NCBI RefSeq assembly: GCF_049316285.1
Contig: NZ_JBMOXA010000023.1
Location: forward strand, 1-64,000
Length of the DNA stretch: 64,000 nucleotides
Source: Rhodoferax_B sp049316285
GTDB taxonomy: Bacteria; Pseudomonadota; Gammaproteobacteria; Burkholderiales; Burkholderiaceae_C
Reading direction: 5' to 3'
A program made the position numbers and the translations under genes. Below the pieces are notes generated by a model. The model had not been told where the DNA came from. It made no database searches and was given only the letters and a program-made list of their open reading frames with translations. The stretch's first letter is position 1. The number at the start of each line of letters is the position of its first letter. Positions 28,018-36,477 of the stretch are shown one piece after another.

Positions 28018-28914
28018 ATGAGCACCACCGCCACCGAAGCGCCCACGCTGCGCACCAACCTCTCTGAATACGCCGTCACCAAGGCCATGCGTGATGGCCG
28101 GGTCAAGTCCGAGCTGGTGAACCTGGACTTCTGCGGCCCCACGCCGGCACACAACGGCTTCAAGGCCATGGTGCGCGAAAGCGCTTTTGATGCGGGCGAA
28201 CTGGCCATCGTCACCTATCTGCAGGCCAAGGCTTATGGCAAGCCGTATGTGCTGTTGCCAGCGCCCATCTCGGGCCGCTTCCAGCACCATTGCGCCGGGT
28301 TCAACATCGACTTCGGCCACCTCGACCCTAAAGACATCGAAGGCAAAAAAGTCGGCGTGCGCAGCTACGCTCAGACCACCGGCCTGTGGATCCGCGGCGT
28401 GCTGCGCCATGAATACGGTGTTGACCTCGACAAGGTCACCTGGATGACCTTGATCGACGGCCACCTGGCCGAATACAAAGACCCGGAAAACTGCATCCGC
28501 CTGCCCGCCGGTTCGGCTATTCCGCAGATGATGCTGGACGGCGAGATCAGTGCGGCGCTGCTGGGTGAAGACATGCCCAAAGACCCACGCGTGCGCACCC
28601 TGGTGCCCGATGCACAGGCCGCCGCCAAGACCTGGTATGCGCGCGAAGGCATAGTGCCCATCAACCACATGTTTGCGGTGCACAAGGACCTCTCTAAAAA
28701 GCGCCCCGACATCGTGCGCGAGCTGTACCGCATGGTGGCCGAGAGCCGAGCCCTGGCTGAAGGCGGGGTGCCTGCGGTGTTCCCACCGCTGGGCCTGGAG
28801 GCCAATCGCAAGGGGCTGCAACTGGCCATAGACTGGGCGCTGGACCAGAAGATCATTCCGCACCGCTTGAGTGTGGACGAGTTGTTTGACGATGTCACGG
28901 GCAGCCTGGGCTGA
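28018..28914 (+). CDS. Second Pht5/NMT1-like protein
   Basis: A 298-residue paralogue of the protein at 20112, again without a signal peptide. It shares DIEGKKVGVRSYAQTTGLW with PKDLEGKKVGVRAYSVTTG of the first copy, and the end LSVDELFDD matches MAINELFVD. PTPAHNGFKAMVRESAFDAGELAIVTYLQ corresponds to the 4,5-dihydroxyphthalate decarboxylase family. AGGAGACC precedes the ATG at 28018. Having one paralogue first and one last in the same operon suggests two decarboxylations, a heteromeric enzyme, or one enzyme and one sensor. Function is inferred from family and context. Confidence 0.75.
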   Translation: MSTTATEAPTLRTNLSEYAVTKAMRDGRVKSELVNLDFCGPTPAHNGFKAMVRESAFDAGELAIVTYLQAKAYGKPYVLLPAPISGRFQHHCAGFNIDFGHLDPKDIEGKKVGVRSYAQTTGLWIRGVLRHEYGVDLDKVTWMTLIDGHLAEYKDPENCIRLPAGSAIPQMMLDGEISAALLGEDMPKDPRVRTLVPDAQAAAKTWYAREGIVPINHMFAVHKDLSKKRPDIVRELYRMVAESRALAEGGVPAVFPPLGLEANRKGLQLAIDWALDQKIIPHRLSVDELFDDVTGSLG

Positions 28915-28996
28915 TGTGGTTCAAGAGGCGTCTTGCAATACCATTCTGATGGATTGAATACACAGCAAACACGGTGTACACGGCCTGCTGCGCTGG

Positions 28997-29031
28997 GGAT
29001 TCCCCTCTTGCCCATCACACGAGGGGAATCC
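28997..29031 (+). terminator. Hairpin ending the ring-cleavage operon
   Basis: Perfect 11-bp inverted repeat (GGATTCCCCTC and GAGGGGAATCC) around a 13-nt loop, 82 nt after the last operon gene and about 100 nt before the AraC gene. Stem strength and position suit a terminator, although no T-run follows. Confidence 0.55.
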
Positions 29032-29128
29032 AAGATGCGGCTACTCAAGCTTGTTCTATTTCCATGGACTCAGTTCACTTTTTATTCACCTGGTGCGCGC
29101 CTCAACAAGGTGTAGCCGGAGCGTCGTC

Positions 29129-30067
29129 ATGAGACACCTGGCCAGCAACCGTTCGCCGCGCGAGCGCAATCTTCTGGCGGCGCCCGTGCCGGTGCCCAAG
29201 GTGCGCCTTTACGTTGAAACCCCGGAGACCCAGCAGTCCTGGTTTGTCAACGTGGGGCACGTCACCGAAGGCGGGCGTCGGCGTACCGCGCCGCACGCCC
29301 ATCCGTTCTACGGGCAGGTGATTTTTGTGCGCATTGGCAAGGGCGTGATGAACCTGGAAGGCAGCAGTGTGCCGTTTGAAGGGCCTTGCGCGCTGCTGCT
29401 GCCAAATGAATGTGTGCACGGGCTCGAGTACGAAATCGACGTGGACCGTTGGGTGGTGACCATAGAGGAGACCTACCTCAAGCAGGTCAATACCAAGCTG
29501 CCGGAGTTCATGCAGTTGTGGACCGAGCCCCGGGTGATTCCGCTGAGCTACGACGCCGAGGCACCGGCCGATTTCTACGGCCTGATCAGAAGACTGGAGC
29601 AAGAGATACGCTCCAAGGCGGCCGGGCATGCGGTGGGTACCGAGGCCGCGCTGACCTCGCTGCTGCTGATGCTGGCGCGCGGCACCAGGCTGGACCAGAT
29701 CGACCAGGAGGGCGCCACGCGCAAGGCCATTCGCCTGGCCGATCGCTTCCGTGAGTTGATTCACCAGCACTACCGCGAAAACCTGCGGCTGCAGCACTAT
29801 GCGTCCATGATGGCGGTGTCGCCTGCGCAACTGCGCGCCGCCTGTGTGGCCGCTACCGGGCTCAGCCCGACCAAGCTGATCCATGCGCGCCTCATCACCG
29901 AAGCCAAGCGCAACCTGATTTTTGGTGACATGTCGATCGAGCAGATCGCCTATGGCCTGGGCTTCATCGACACGGCGTATTTCACCCGCTTCTTCCGCAA
30001 GGAAGTGGGCCAGTCGCCCAGCCAGTTCCGCCTTGCGGCGCGAGACCACACGCATCAGGCGATGTGA
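29129..30067 (+). CDS. AraC family transcriptional regulator
   Basis: A 312-residue regulator with an N-terminal cupin-like sensor (VTEGGRRRTAPHAHPFYGQVIFV) and a C-terminal double helix-turn-helix domain (about residues 205-305). The AraC signature ANRNLIFG-like segment here reads TEAKRNLIFGDMSIEQIAYG, then GFIDTAYFTRFFRKEVGQSPSQFR. The layout resembles PobR/HpaA-type activators of aromatic acid operons. ATG at 29129 (MRHLASN) is preferred; upstream in-frame codons lack family similarity. It lies just after the ring-cleavage operon and just before a unit carrying the same 30-bp element, so it is the leading candidate for the protein that binds that element. Confidence 0.88.
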   Translation: MRHLASNRSPRERNLLAAPVPVPKVRLYVETPETQQSWFVNVGHVTEGGRRRTAPHAHPFYGQVIFVRIGKGVMNLEGSSVPFEGPCALLLPNECVHGLEYEIDVDRWVVTIEETYLKQVNTKLPEFMQLWTEPRVIPLSYDAEAPADFYGLIRRLEQEIRSKAAGHAVGTEAALTSLLLMLARGTRLDQIDQEGATRKAIRLADRFRELIHQHYRENLRLQHYASMMAVSPAQLRAACVAATGLSPTKLIHARLITEAKRNLIFGDMSIEQIAYGLGFIDTAYFTRFFRKEVGQSPSQFRLAARDHTHQAM

Positions 30068-30127
30068 CGGGTTCAGCGGCAGGGGCGCTTTTATACCTGT
30101 CGTTTTTCCACGCGGCTGTGCCGCGAC

Positions 30128-30157
30128 AAAAGTGCAAGTGAATCAGCCTTTCGTGTA
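30128..30157 (+). promoter_or_regulatory. Copy 3 of the 30-bp upstream element
   Basis: Reads AAAAGTGCAAGTGAATC then AGCCTTTCGTGTA, 23 of 30 identical to copy 2. It lies 88 nt before the lactonase start and 60 nt after the AraC gene. More diverged in its right arm than the other two copies. Confidence 0.55.
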
Positions 30158-30245
30158 GGGGCAGCTGCTGGCTCCTGTCCTATTCTTTGGTCATTGCCCG
30201 GCCCTTGTGCCTGGCGACAAAAGAATGACAGGAGACGATTTGAAG

Positions 30246-31412
30246 ATGTTGTGCTGGAAGAGGCTGCTGGGCCTGGTGCTGTTGGCAACGTTTGGCGCAC
30301 AAACGGCGGTGGCTGCAGAGTGCGCCGCCACTGAGTTGGCTTATGTCGGCACCGATGGCCAGCACCTGCGCGCGCTGCACTTCGATGCCTGCAGCGGCCA
30401 GATGGCCATGATTGGTACTGTGGCAGAGTTGCCCAAGCCGAGGTGGGCCGTGCTGCTGGCCCAGCCGCCCGTGCTTTATGTGGCAAGTGATGGTGACGGC
30501 AAAGTAGGCAGCGTGGTGTCTTTCGCGCTAGACCGGCACTCCGGTGCGCTCACCAGGATCAATGAGGCCGCTGCCGGTGGCGCTGGCACCACCCATCTTT
30601 GGCTGGATCAGGCTTCCAAGACCCTGCTCGCCGCCAACTTTGGCAGCGGCTCGGCGGCCAGCTTGCCGCTGCGCCCGGATGGCAGCGTGGGCGCCGTGGT
30701 GTCCACCCTCAAGGCGACAGGCTCGGGCCCGCACCGCCGCCAGGCCAGCCCACATGCACATGGTATTTCCGTGGATCCCACTGGCCGTTACGCCCTGGTG
30801 GCCGACATGGGCGCCGACCGCGTGTTCGTATATGAGTTTGACCGCGCCACACATGCCTTGGCCACGGGCGATACACAAGCCGAAGCCGCCTCTCGTAGCT
30901 TCGCAACGCCTGCCGGCAGCGGGCCGCGCCGCGCCATCTTTGGTGCAAGCTCTGGCGCAAGCTCTGATGCGGATGGGCGCTTTGTGTATGTGCTGAACGA
31001 ACTCACCGCCGAGGTGATGGTGTTGCGCTGGGATGGTCGGTTGGGGCGGTTGTCACTGGTGCAAACAGCACCGCTGTCTGGCCCGGCGTTTGACGGCGCC
31101 AAGAGCGCCTCGGAGATCGCCGTCAGCCGCGACGGCCGTTTTGTGTATGCCTTGAACCGTGCCGAAAACACCATTGTGGTGTTGCGCGTCGACCCAGCCT
31201 CCGGTGAACTCTCGACCGTGCAGCGTTTGCCCAGCGGCGGCGAGGCGCCGTGGGCGTTTGACATCCATACATCGGGCCAATGGCTGCTGGTGGCCAACTA
31301 CCGCAGCAACCGCTTGAACCTGTTCCGCATCGACGCCGCATCCGGTCTGCTTGCAGACAGCGGACAGGCACTGGAATCACCCGCGCCGGTGAGCATCACC
31401 TTCGCCAATTAA
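30246..31412 (+). CDS. Exported lactonase, 6-phosphogluconolactonase/carboxymuconolactone-type seven-bladed propeller
   Basis: A 388-residue protein of the YbhE/Pgl lactonase family, with a signal peptide (CWKRLLGLVLLATFGAQTAVAA), so it acts in the periplasm rather than as a cytosolic 6-phosphogluconolactonase. Repeat segments include SPHAHGISVDPTGRYALVAD, GRFVYVLNELTAEVMVLRWD and EAPWAFDIHTSGQWLLVANY, matching the conserved lactonase blades with the active-site H-x-H (SPHAHG). ATG at 30246 follows GGAGAC; TTG at 30240 is possible. Linked to the ring-cleavage operon by the shared upstream element, it may open a lactone derived from the aromatic substrate. Confidence 0.83.
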   Translation: MLCWKRLLGLVLLATFGAQTAVAAECAATELAYVGTDGQHLRALHFDACSGQMAMIGTVAELPKPRWAVLLAQPPVLYVASDGDGKVGSVVSFALDRHSGALTRINEAAAGGAGTTHLWLDQASKTLLAANFGSGSAASLPLRPDGSVGAVVSTLKATGSGPHRRQASPHAHGISVDPTGRYALVADMGADRVFVYEFDRATHALATGDTQAEAASRSFATPAGSGPRRAIFGASSGASSDADGRFVYVLNELTAEVMVLRWDGRLGRLSLVQTAPLSGPAFDGAKSASEIAVSRDGRFVYALNRAENTIVVLRVDPASGELSTVQRLPSGGEAPWAFDIHTSGQWLLVANYRSNRLNLFRIDAASGLLADSGQALESPAPVSITFAN

Positions 31413-31463
31413 GGGGCCACCGTCCGGTGTTCCCCAAAACATCATTTGCAGGAGACAAAAAAC

Positions 31464-33383
31464 GTGGACCGTAGAAAATTTATCGGCGGCGCTTACGCGG
31501 CCGTGCTGGCCCTCGCGCAGAAGCCGCTGGCCGTGTTGGCGGCAGAACCGAACAAAGCCGCCCAGGGCGCGTTGCTGCTGAACCGCATCGGCCCCGCAGC
31601 CTCGCAGATTTTTGTGGCCAACGCCGATGGCAGCAACGAGCGCAAGCTGATAGACAGCGGCACGCTGGACTACAACGCCTCCTTCTCGGCCGATGGCCAA
31701 TGGTTGGTGTTCACCTCCGAGCGTGATGGCCTGGGCAACTCCAACATCTACCGCGCGCGTGTCGATGGCTCCGAAGTGGAGCGGCTGACGGACTCTCCCG
31801 CGGTCGACGATGCCGCCGCGCTGTCCCCTGATGGCAGCAAGCTCGCCTTCGTCAGCACGCGTGATGGCTTTCTCGCCAACATCTGGGTGCTGGACCTCAA
31901 AACCCGCGCCTTGCGCAACCTCACGGGTGCCAGCGGGGTACAGGGAAAAGCAGATCTGCCCAACGGCTTCTTCCGCCCCTCGTGGTCGCCCGACAGCCAA
32001 TGGCTGGCGTTTTCATCCGACCGCAACACCGAGTGGAAGGGCCACCACAACGGCGCGGGTTGGGAGCACACACAAGAGCTCAGTGTCTACATCATCCGCG
32101 CCGATGGCAGCGGCTTCCGTCAGGTGGCGAGCCGGCCCAACCACTGCCTGGGCTCGCCTAAGTGGTCACCCGACGGCAAGCGCATCGTCTTCTACGAAAC
32201 GCTGGCCGAATACACCTATTGGGTGCTGCGTCCCGACCTGCTGCCAAAAATCGATTCGCAAATTGTGTCGGTCGACGTGGCCAGCGGCGCACGCATAGAG
32301 CACACCAGCGGGCCGGGTTTCAAGCTGGGGGCGCAATACATCTCCATGGACGAGATCGCCTACCGCCGCAAGGGTGGGGCCGACGCCGGTCTGTATTCCA
32401 CGCTGGTGGGCAAGGGTGTGGTGAAGATAGACCGCCTGCGCACACCAGCCTGGTCGCCAGACGGCAAACAAGTGGTCTACGAAAAATTCACCTGGGGCGG
32501 CTGGAAGCAGAACCAGTCGTTATACAGCTGGGATGCCGAGCGTGAGTACCGCTACACCGATGTCTGGCCCGCGTTCTCCAAGGACGGCATGATGGTGCTG
32601 ACCGCCAAGGGGCAAGACTCGTCGGTGGACATCATGCGGGCCGATGGCAGCGAGCGCAAACGCATCTTTGATGTCAGCAAACAAAGCGACCTCGACCCGG
32701 TGTTGGTCAAGCGTGGCCTGGCCGGTGCGTTCTACCCGGTGTGGTCGCCCGATGGGGAATGGGTGGTTTTTGGCCTGGGCAGCTGGTTCACCGAGCGTGG
32801 CAATGGCCGCGCGCGGTTGATGCGTGTGCGGCGCGACGGTTCGGCCGTGGAGCAACTCACCGACGACTCGGTGTTCAACGCCGGCTTCCCCAGTTATTCG
32901 GCCGACGGCAAGGAGGTGGTGTTCCGCGCCTGGGGCAAGGATGGCCAGGGCTACGACCAGCAGGGGTTGCGCATCGTCAACCTGGAAACGCGCAAGATCC
33001 GTGTGTTGACCAAGGACTACGACAACCTGCCGCTGTGGTCGCCCGATGGCAGCCGCATCATGGTGACACGCGGCGTGAAGAAGGAAGGCAGCATCTGGTC
33101 CAACTTCGACATCTTCACCATTCGCCCCGATGGCACAGACCTGCGCCGCCTCACCACCAGCGAGGCCAGCGACGGCCACGCGGTATGGACCAACGGCGGC
33201 AAACAGATTCTCTGGAACAGCGCCATGGCCGGTTACCGCGATGAGGCCTGCATGTATGACCAGACCTTCCAACCCTATGGCCAGGTGTTTGTGATGGACG
33301 CGGACGGCAGCAACAAGCGCCAGATCACTGACAGCATTTGGGAAGACTCCACGCCGCAGTTTGTGCCGCCGGGAGCGCGGTAG
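31464..33383 (+). CDS. TolB-like WD40/PD40 propeller protein with Tat-type signal
   Basis: A 639-residue exported protein. It starts with a twin-arginine-like signal (MDRRKFIGGAYAAVLALAQ), then many PD40 repeats of the form W/F-S-P/A-D-G-x-x-L/I-V-F (e.g. FSADGQWLVFTS, WSPDSQWLAFSSD, WSPDGKRIVFYE, WSPDGEWVVFGLG). GTG at 31464 is chosen because GGAGAC lies 8 nt upstream. It follows the lactonase by 51 nt and is probably in the same transcript. No catalytic domain such as a peptidase S9 hydrolase is visible, so a binding or scaffold role, or an uncharacterised lyase-type propeller, is possible. Confidence 0.78.
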   Translation: MDRRKFIGGAYAAVLALAQKPLAVLAAEPNKAAQGALLLNRIGPAASQIFVANADGSNERKLIDSGTLDYNASFSADGQWLVFTSERDGLGNSNIYRARVDGSEVERLTDSPAVDDAAALSPDGSKLAFVSTRDGFLANIWVLDLKTRALRNLTGASGVQGKADLPNGFFRPSWSPDSQWLAFSSDRNTEWKGHHNGAGWEHTQELSVYIIRADGSGFRQVASRPNHCLGSPKWSPDGKRIVFYETLAEYTYWVLRPDLLPKIDSQIVSVDVASGARIEHTSGPGFKLGAQYISMDEIAYRRKGGADAGLYSTLVGKGVVKIDRLRTPAWSPDGKQVVYEKFTWGGWKQNQSLYSWDAEREYRYTDVWPAFSKDGMMVLTAKGQDSSVDIMRADGSERKRIFDVSKQSDLDPVLVKRGLAGAFYPVWSPDGEWVVFGLGSWFTERGNGRARLMRVRRDGSAVEQLTDDSVFNAGFPSYSADGKEVVFRAWGKDGQGYDQQGLRIVNLETRKIRVLTKDYDNLPLWSPDGSRIMVTRGVKKEGSIWSNFDIFTIRPDGTDLRRLTTSEASDGHAVWTNGGKQILWNSAMAGYRDEACMYDQTFQPYGQVFVMDADGSNKRQITDSIWEDSTPQFVPPGAR

Positions 33384-33390
33384 TCACCAC

Positions 33391-33433
33391 GAACAGGCTA
33401 AAAGCTCGGCGCAGTGATGGGCTTTGCCTGTTC
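33391..33433 (+). repeat. Inverted repeat between the TolB-like and TctC genes
   Basis: Arms GAACAGGC (33391-33398) and GCCTGTTC (33426-33433) with a 27-nt loop, starting 7 nt after the upstream stop. It could be a weak terminator or a processing hairpin. Confidence 0.3.
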
Positions 33434-33463
33434 TCCTAAGTCAGAACGAGAATAGGAGACAGC

Positions 33464-34432
33464 GTGAGAAGACGCAGTTTTATGGCGCGCTGCTCGGCGG
33501 CGCTGGCGCTTGCCGGCCCGCTGGCCCAGGCTGGCGCGCAGACTTATCCGGTCAGGCCTATACAGTTGTTTGTTGCGCTTGGACCCGGTGGTGCCGGCGA
33601 CTTGGTGGCCCGTATGCTGGCGAAAAAAATGGGGGAGAGCATGGGGCAACCGGTGGTGGTCGAAAACCGGCCAAGCCCGGTGGTGGCGGTGGCGACCGTT
33701 GCCAAGGCCAAGCCCGACGGCTACACCATGATGATGGCAGGCAGCGGAACAGCGCTGAGTTCGTCGTTGTTCAAAAGCCTGCCCTACGATTTGATGGCTG
33801 ACTTCATCCACGTCTCTACCATGGCCTCTTTTGATTTGGCCCTGGTCACCGGCAGCCAATCCAGTTTCAACTCTGTGGCCGATGTTTTGGCCTACGCAAA
33901 GGCTAACCCCGGCAAGCTGAACATCGGCACCATACGCATAGGCAGCACTCAGCATCTCAGCGCCGAAATGTTCAAGTCCATGGCCGGTATTGATGTGGTG
34001 GTGGTTCCCTACAAAACCACGCCCGATGTGGTGACCGCCTTGCGCGCCAACGATGTGCAGGTGGCGATGGAAATCCTGTCGCCCGTGCTGGGGCAGATCA
34101 AGGGCAAAAATATCAAGGCTTTGGCCGTTACCTCGACCCATAGGTTTCCCGGCCTACCCGATGTACCCACCGTGGCTGAGAGCGGTGTACCAGGCTTCGA
34201 GGCCAGTTCGTGGAATGGCATCAGTGTGCCCGCTAGAACACCTGCGGAAATTGTGGCCCGGCTGGGCAAAGAGGTGCAAGCCGCGATATCCTCGCCTGAG
34301 GTGTTGGCAGAGCTGCAGGCCATGGGCATAGTCGCAAGCCCCAGCACTTCTGAACAGATGAGCTTGCGCATGAAGCGCGACATGGCGAAGTGGCAGGGCG
34401 TGATCCACAAGGCGGGGATTCCACGGCAATGA
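33464..34432 (+). CDS. Bug/TctC family tripartite tricarboxylate transporter binding protein
   Basis: A 322-residue periplasmic binding protein. The signal peptide (RRRSFMARCSAALALAGPLAQAGAQ is split by an arginine-rich start and hydrophobic core) leads to the Bug signature YPVRPIQLFVALGPGGAGD and ARMLAKKMGESMGQPVVVENRP. TAVESGVPGFE-like TVAESGVPGFEASSWNG is also standard. GTG at 33464 follows AGGAGAC. No TctA/TctB membrane genes are present, as is common for Bug proteins in Burkholderiales, which are far more numerous than the membrane parts. The ligand is probably a carboxylate or aromatic acid. Confidence 0.9.
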   Translation: MRRRSFMARCSAALALAGPLAQAGAQTYPVRPIQLFVALGPGGAGDLVARMLAKKMGESMGQPVVVENRPSPVVAVATVAKAKPDGYTMMMAGSGTALSSSLFKSLPYDLMADFIHVSTMASFDLALVTGSQSSFNSVADVLAYAKANPGKLNIGTIRIGSTQHLSAEMFKSMAGIDVVVVPYKTTPDVVTALRANDVQVAMEILSPVLGQIKGKNIKALAVTSTHRFPGLPDVPTVAESGVPGFEASSWNGISVPARTPAEIVARLGKEVQAAISSPEVLAELQAMGIVASPSTSEQMSLRMKRDMAKWQGVIHKAGIPRQ

Positions 34433-34511
34433 CCCATATGCTGGAAACCGGCGCGCCTGTGTCGGCTGAGCCAAGGGCACGGGGCACGGCCGAAGTCTGA
34501 ATGCCGGCATA

Positions 34512-35468
34512 TCAGCTGCCGCTCAGCCCCTCTTGTGCACGCGTGACCAGCGTATGGACATCGCCGTCGCTGCGCAATCCCAGGCGTTCGGCCTGGGGCG
34601 TCAAGAGCGGCGGTGCGCTGGCAAACAGCCGTTCCACGGCAGGCTGAGGCGCGTAGTGCAGCAACTGTTCTGCCGACCCTCCAAAGCGTTGCAGCAACTC
34701 TTCTGCTACGGCTTGTATGGACAGGTGCAGCACCGGCATTTGGTAGCGACGTTCGGCCGACCATTGGGCCGGGTTTATTGTGGCCATCTGCAGCAGGTTG
34801 TCTACGCAGGCGCCGACCGATATCCACCAGCAGCGGCCTTGGGGCGAGATCGGCAAGGTGATGGCTTGGCCCCTGGCCATGGAGCAGAACAACTGGCTCA
34901 TGAAGGCGGAAACCAAACCGGTGTTTTCATCGGGCCGCGCCACCACGCCTGGCAGCCGCAAAGAAGCACCCTGCACCCAGCCGCGCCGGCTGGCATCGGC
35001 CAGCGCGATCTCGCACATCAGTTTGTGCGCGCCATAAGTGGTAGCCGGTGCTGGTGGCGAATCCTCGTGCAGCACCGCACCCAGGTTCTCGCCATAGACC
35101 GCGACCGAGCTGGCGTAGATGAAACGTGGTGGGGTTGGCAGAGCACGGCAGGCCTCGACCAAGCCCAGCGTGGCATCCAGATTCACACTGCGACCAAGCG
35201 CGGGATCGCGTTCCGCCGCACCGCCAGGCACACTGGCCAGGTGGAAGATGACATCGGGTGCGGTGTTGATGGCCATGCGCCGTACGGCGTCATCTGCGAG
35301 GCTGCCGCGTACCACGCGCACCCGCGCATCGCCGCTGCTGTTGGCAGCCGCCAGATCCAGCAGAATCAATTCTTTGATAGGCTGGCCCAGTAGCCCAGCG
35401 CTGAGCAGCCTGTGCACCAGCGCCTGGCCGATGAACCCCTGGGCCCCCGTCACCAATACCCTGCTCAT
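34512..35468 (-). CDS. NAD-dependent epimerase/dehydratase, D-erythronate dehydrogenase-like
   Basis: A 318-residue extended short-chain dehydrogenase. The Rossmann motif VTGAQGFIGQAL is at residues 6-17 and the catalytic Y-x3-K appears as YGAHK with the upstream Ser in IYASSVAVYGE. The overall pattern is closest to the DenD group, which oxidises D-erythronate-type four-carbon acids at C2. Its start overlaps the stop of the fumarylacetoacetase-like gene by 4 nt. In this operon (Bug protein, SDR, FAH) it probably processes a hydroxyacid; substrate uncertain. Confidence 0.82.
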   Translation of the reverse strand: MSRVLVTGAQGFIGQALVHRLLSAGLLGQPIKELILLDLAAANSSGDARVRVVRGSLADDAVRRMAINTAPDVIFHLASVPGGAAERDPALGRSVNLDATLGLVEACRALPTPPRFIYASSVAVYGENLGAVLHEDSPPAPATTYGAHKLMCEIALADASRRGWVQGASLRLPGVVARPDENTGLVSAFMSQLFCSMARGQAITLPISPQGRCWWISVGACVDNLLQMATINPAQWSAERRYQMPVLHLSIQAVAEELLQRFGGSAEQLLHYAPQPAVERLFASAPPLLTPQAERLGLRSDGDVHTLVTRAQEGLSGS

Positions 35469-36451
35469 GGCTGGTACTCGACCACACGCTGGTCGACCAC
35501 GCCGAACGGTCCGGCCGTGCCGTCTTCAAAACGGGCTTGCATGCGTACACGGTCGCCAAACTGCATGAAGCCAGTGCTGGCCTTGCCCAGGTCAATCATC
35601 TCGATCACGCGGCGCTCTGCAATACAGGCCGAGCCTGCGCTGCGCGCCACGTTGGAGACGGTGCCCGAGCCTATGAGCGTGCCCGCGCTGAGGCGCCGGG
35701 TGCGCGCTGCGTGGGCAATCAGCTCACCGAAGCCGAAGTTCATCTCGCCGCCATGGGGATGGCCAAAGTGGGCGCCGTTCCACTCCACGTGTAACTGCAG
35801 ATGCACGCGGCCGTTGAGCCAGGCTGCGCCCAGTTCATCGGGGGTGACCGCCACGGGTGCAAAGCTGGTCGAGGGTTTGGCTTGCAGGAAGCCGAAGCCG
35901 GTCTTCATTTCGTGTGGACCCAGCGCACGCAAACTCCAGTCATTGAGCTGCACCACCAGACGCACCGAGGCGAGCGCCTGCGCCGCTGAACAGGCCATGG
36001 GCACAGGCCCGACGATCACGCCAAATTCACCTTCGAAATCTATGCCATGTTCCTCTCGGGGCAGCGGCACATCGGTTGTGGGGCCGAGGAAGTCGTCACT
36101 CGCGCCTTGGTACATCACCGGCACGGTGTCAAACAGTGGAATGGGTTCGCTGTTGAAGGCCTGCTCCATCAAGCGTCCGTGGTTCAAGAACGCCGAGGCG
36201 TCACACCACTGCGGGGCGCGTGGCAGAGGTGCTGCACAAGCTTGCGCGTCAAATGCCTGCGCGTCGGGGCAATCCCCGGCATTCAGCCGGTCGTAGAGCT
36301 TTTGCAGTGCCGGGGCCGTGGTTTCCCACTGCTGCAAGGTGGTCAACAGGTTGGGCGCGATGGCCGAGGCATCGGCAACCAGGCTGAGATCACGCGAGAC
36401 AACGATCAGGCGACCATCAGGCTGGTCGGAACACAAGCTGGCAAGTTTCAT
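35465..36451 (-). CDS. Fumarylacetoacetate hydrolase family protein
   Basis: A 328-residue FAH-fold enzyme. The metal site shows the expected acidic motif in GIDFEGEFGVIVG and the Asp of VQLNDWSLRALGPHEMKTGFGF, both characteristic of the FAH/FAA hydrolase superfamily. Members hydrolyse acylpyruvates, decarboxylate oxaloacetate or hydrate dienoates in meta-cleavage pathways. The long N-terminal segment (about 70 residues before the domain) resembles true fumarylacetoacetases. It is co-transcribed with an SDR upstream (26-nt gap) and an epimerase-like gene downstream. Confidence 0.86.
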   Translation of the reverse strand: MKLASLCSDQPDGRLIVVSRDLSLVADASAIAPNLLTTLQQWETTAPALQKLYDRLNAGDCPDAQAFDAQACAAPLPRAPQWCDASAFLNHGRLMEQAFNSEPIPLFDTVPVMYQGASDDFLGPTTDVPLPREEHGIDFEGEFGVIVGPVPMACSAAQALASVRLVVQLNDWSLRALGPHEMKTGFGFLQAKPSTSFAPVAVTPDELGAAWLNGRVHLQLHVEWNGAHFGHPHGGEMNFGFGELIAHAARTRRLSAGTLIGSGTVSNVARSAGSACIAERRVIEMIDLGKASTGFMQFGDRVRMQARFEDGTAGPFGVVDQRVVEYQP

Positions 36452-36477
36452 CGGGGAGCTGCAAAAAGTGGGTGAAT

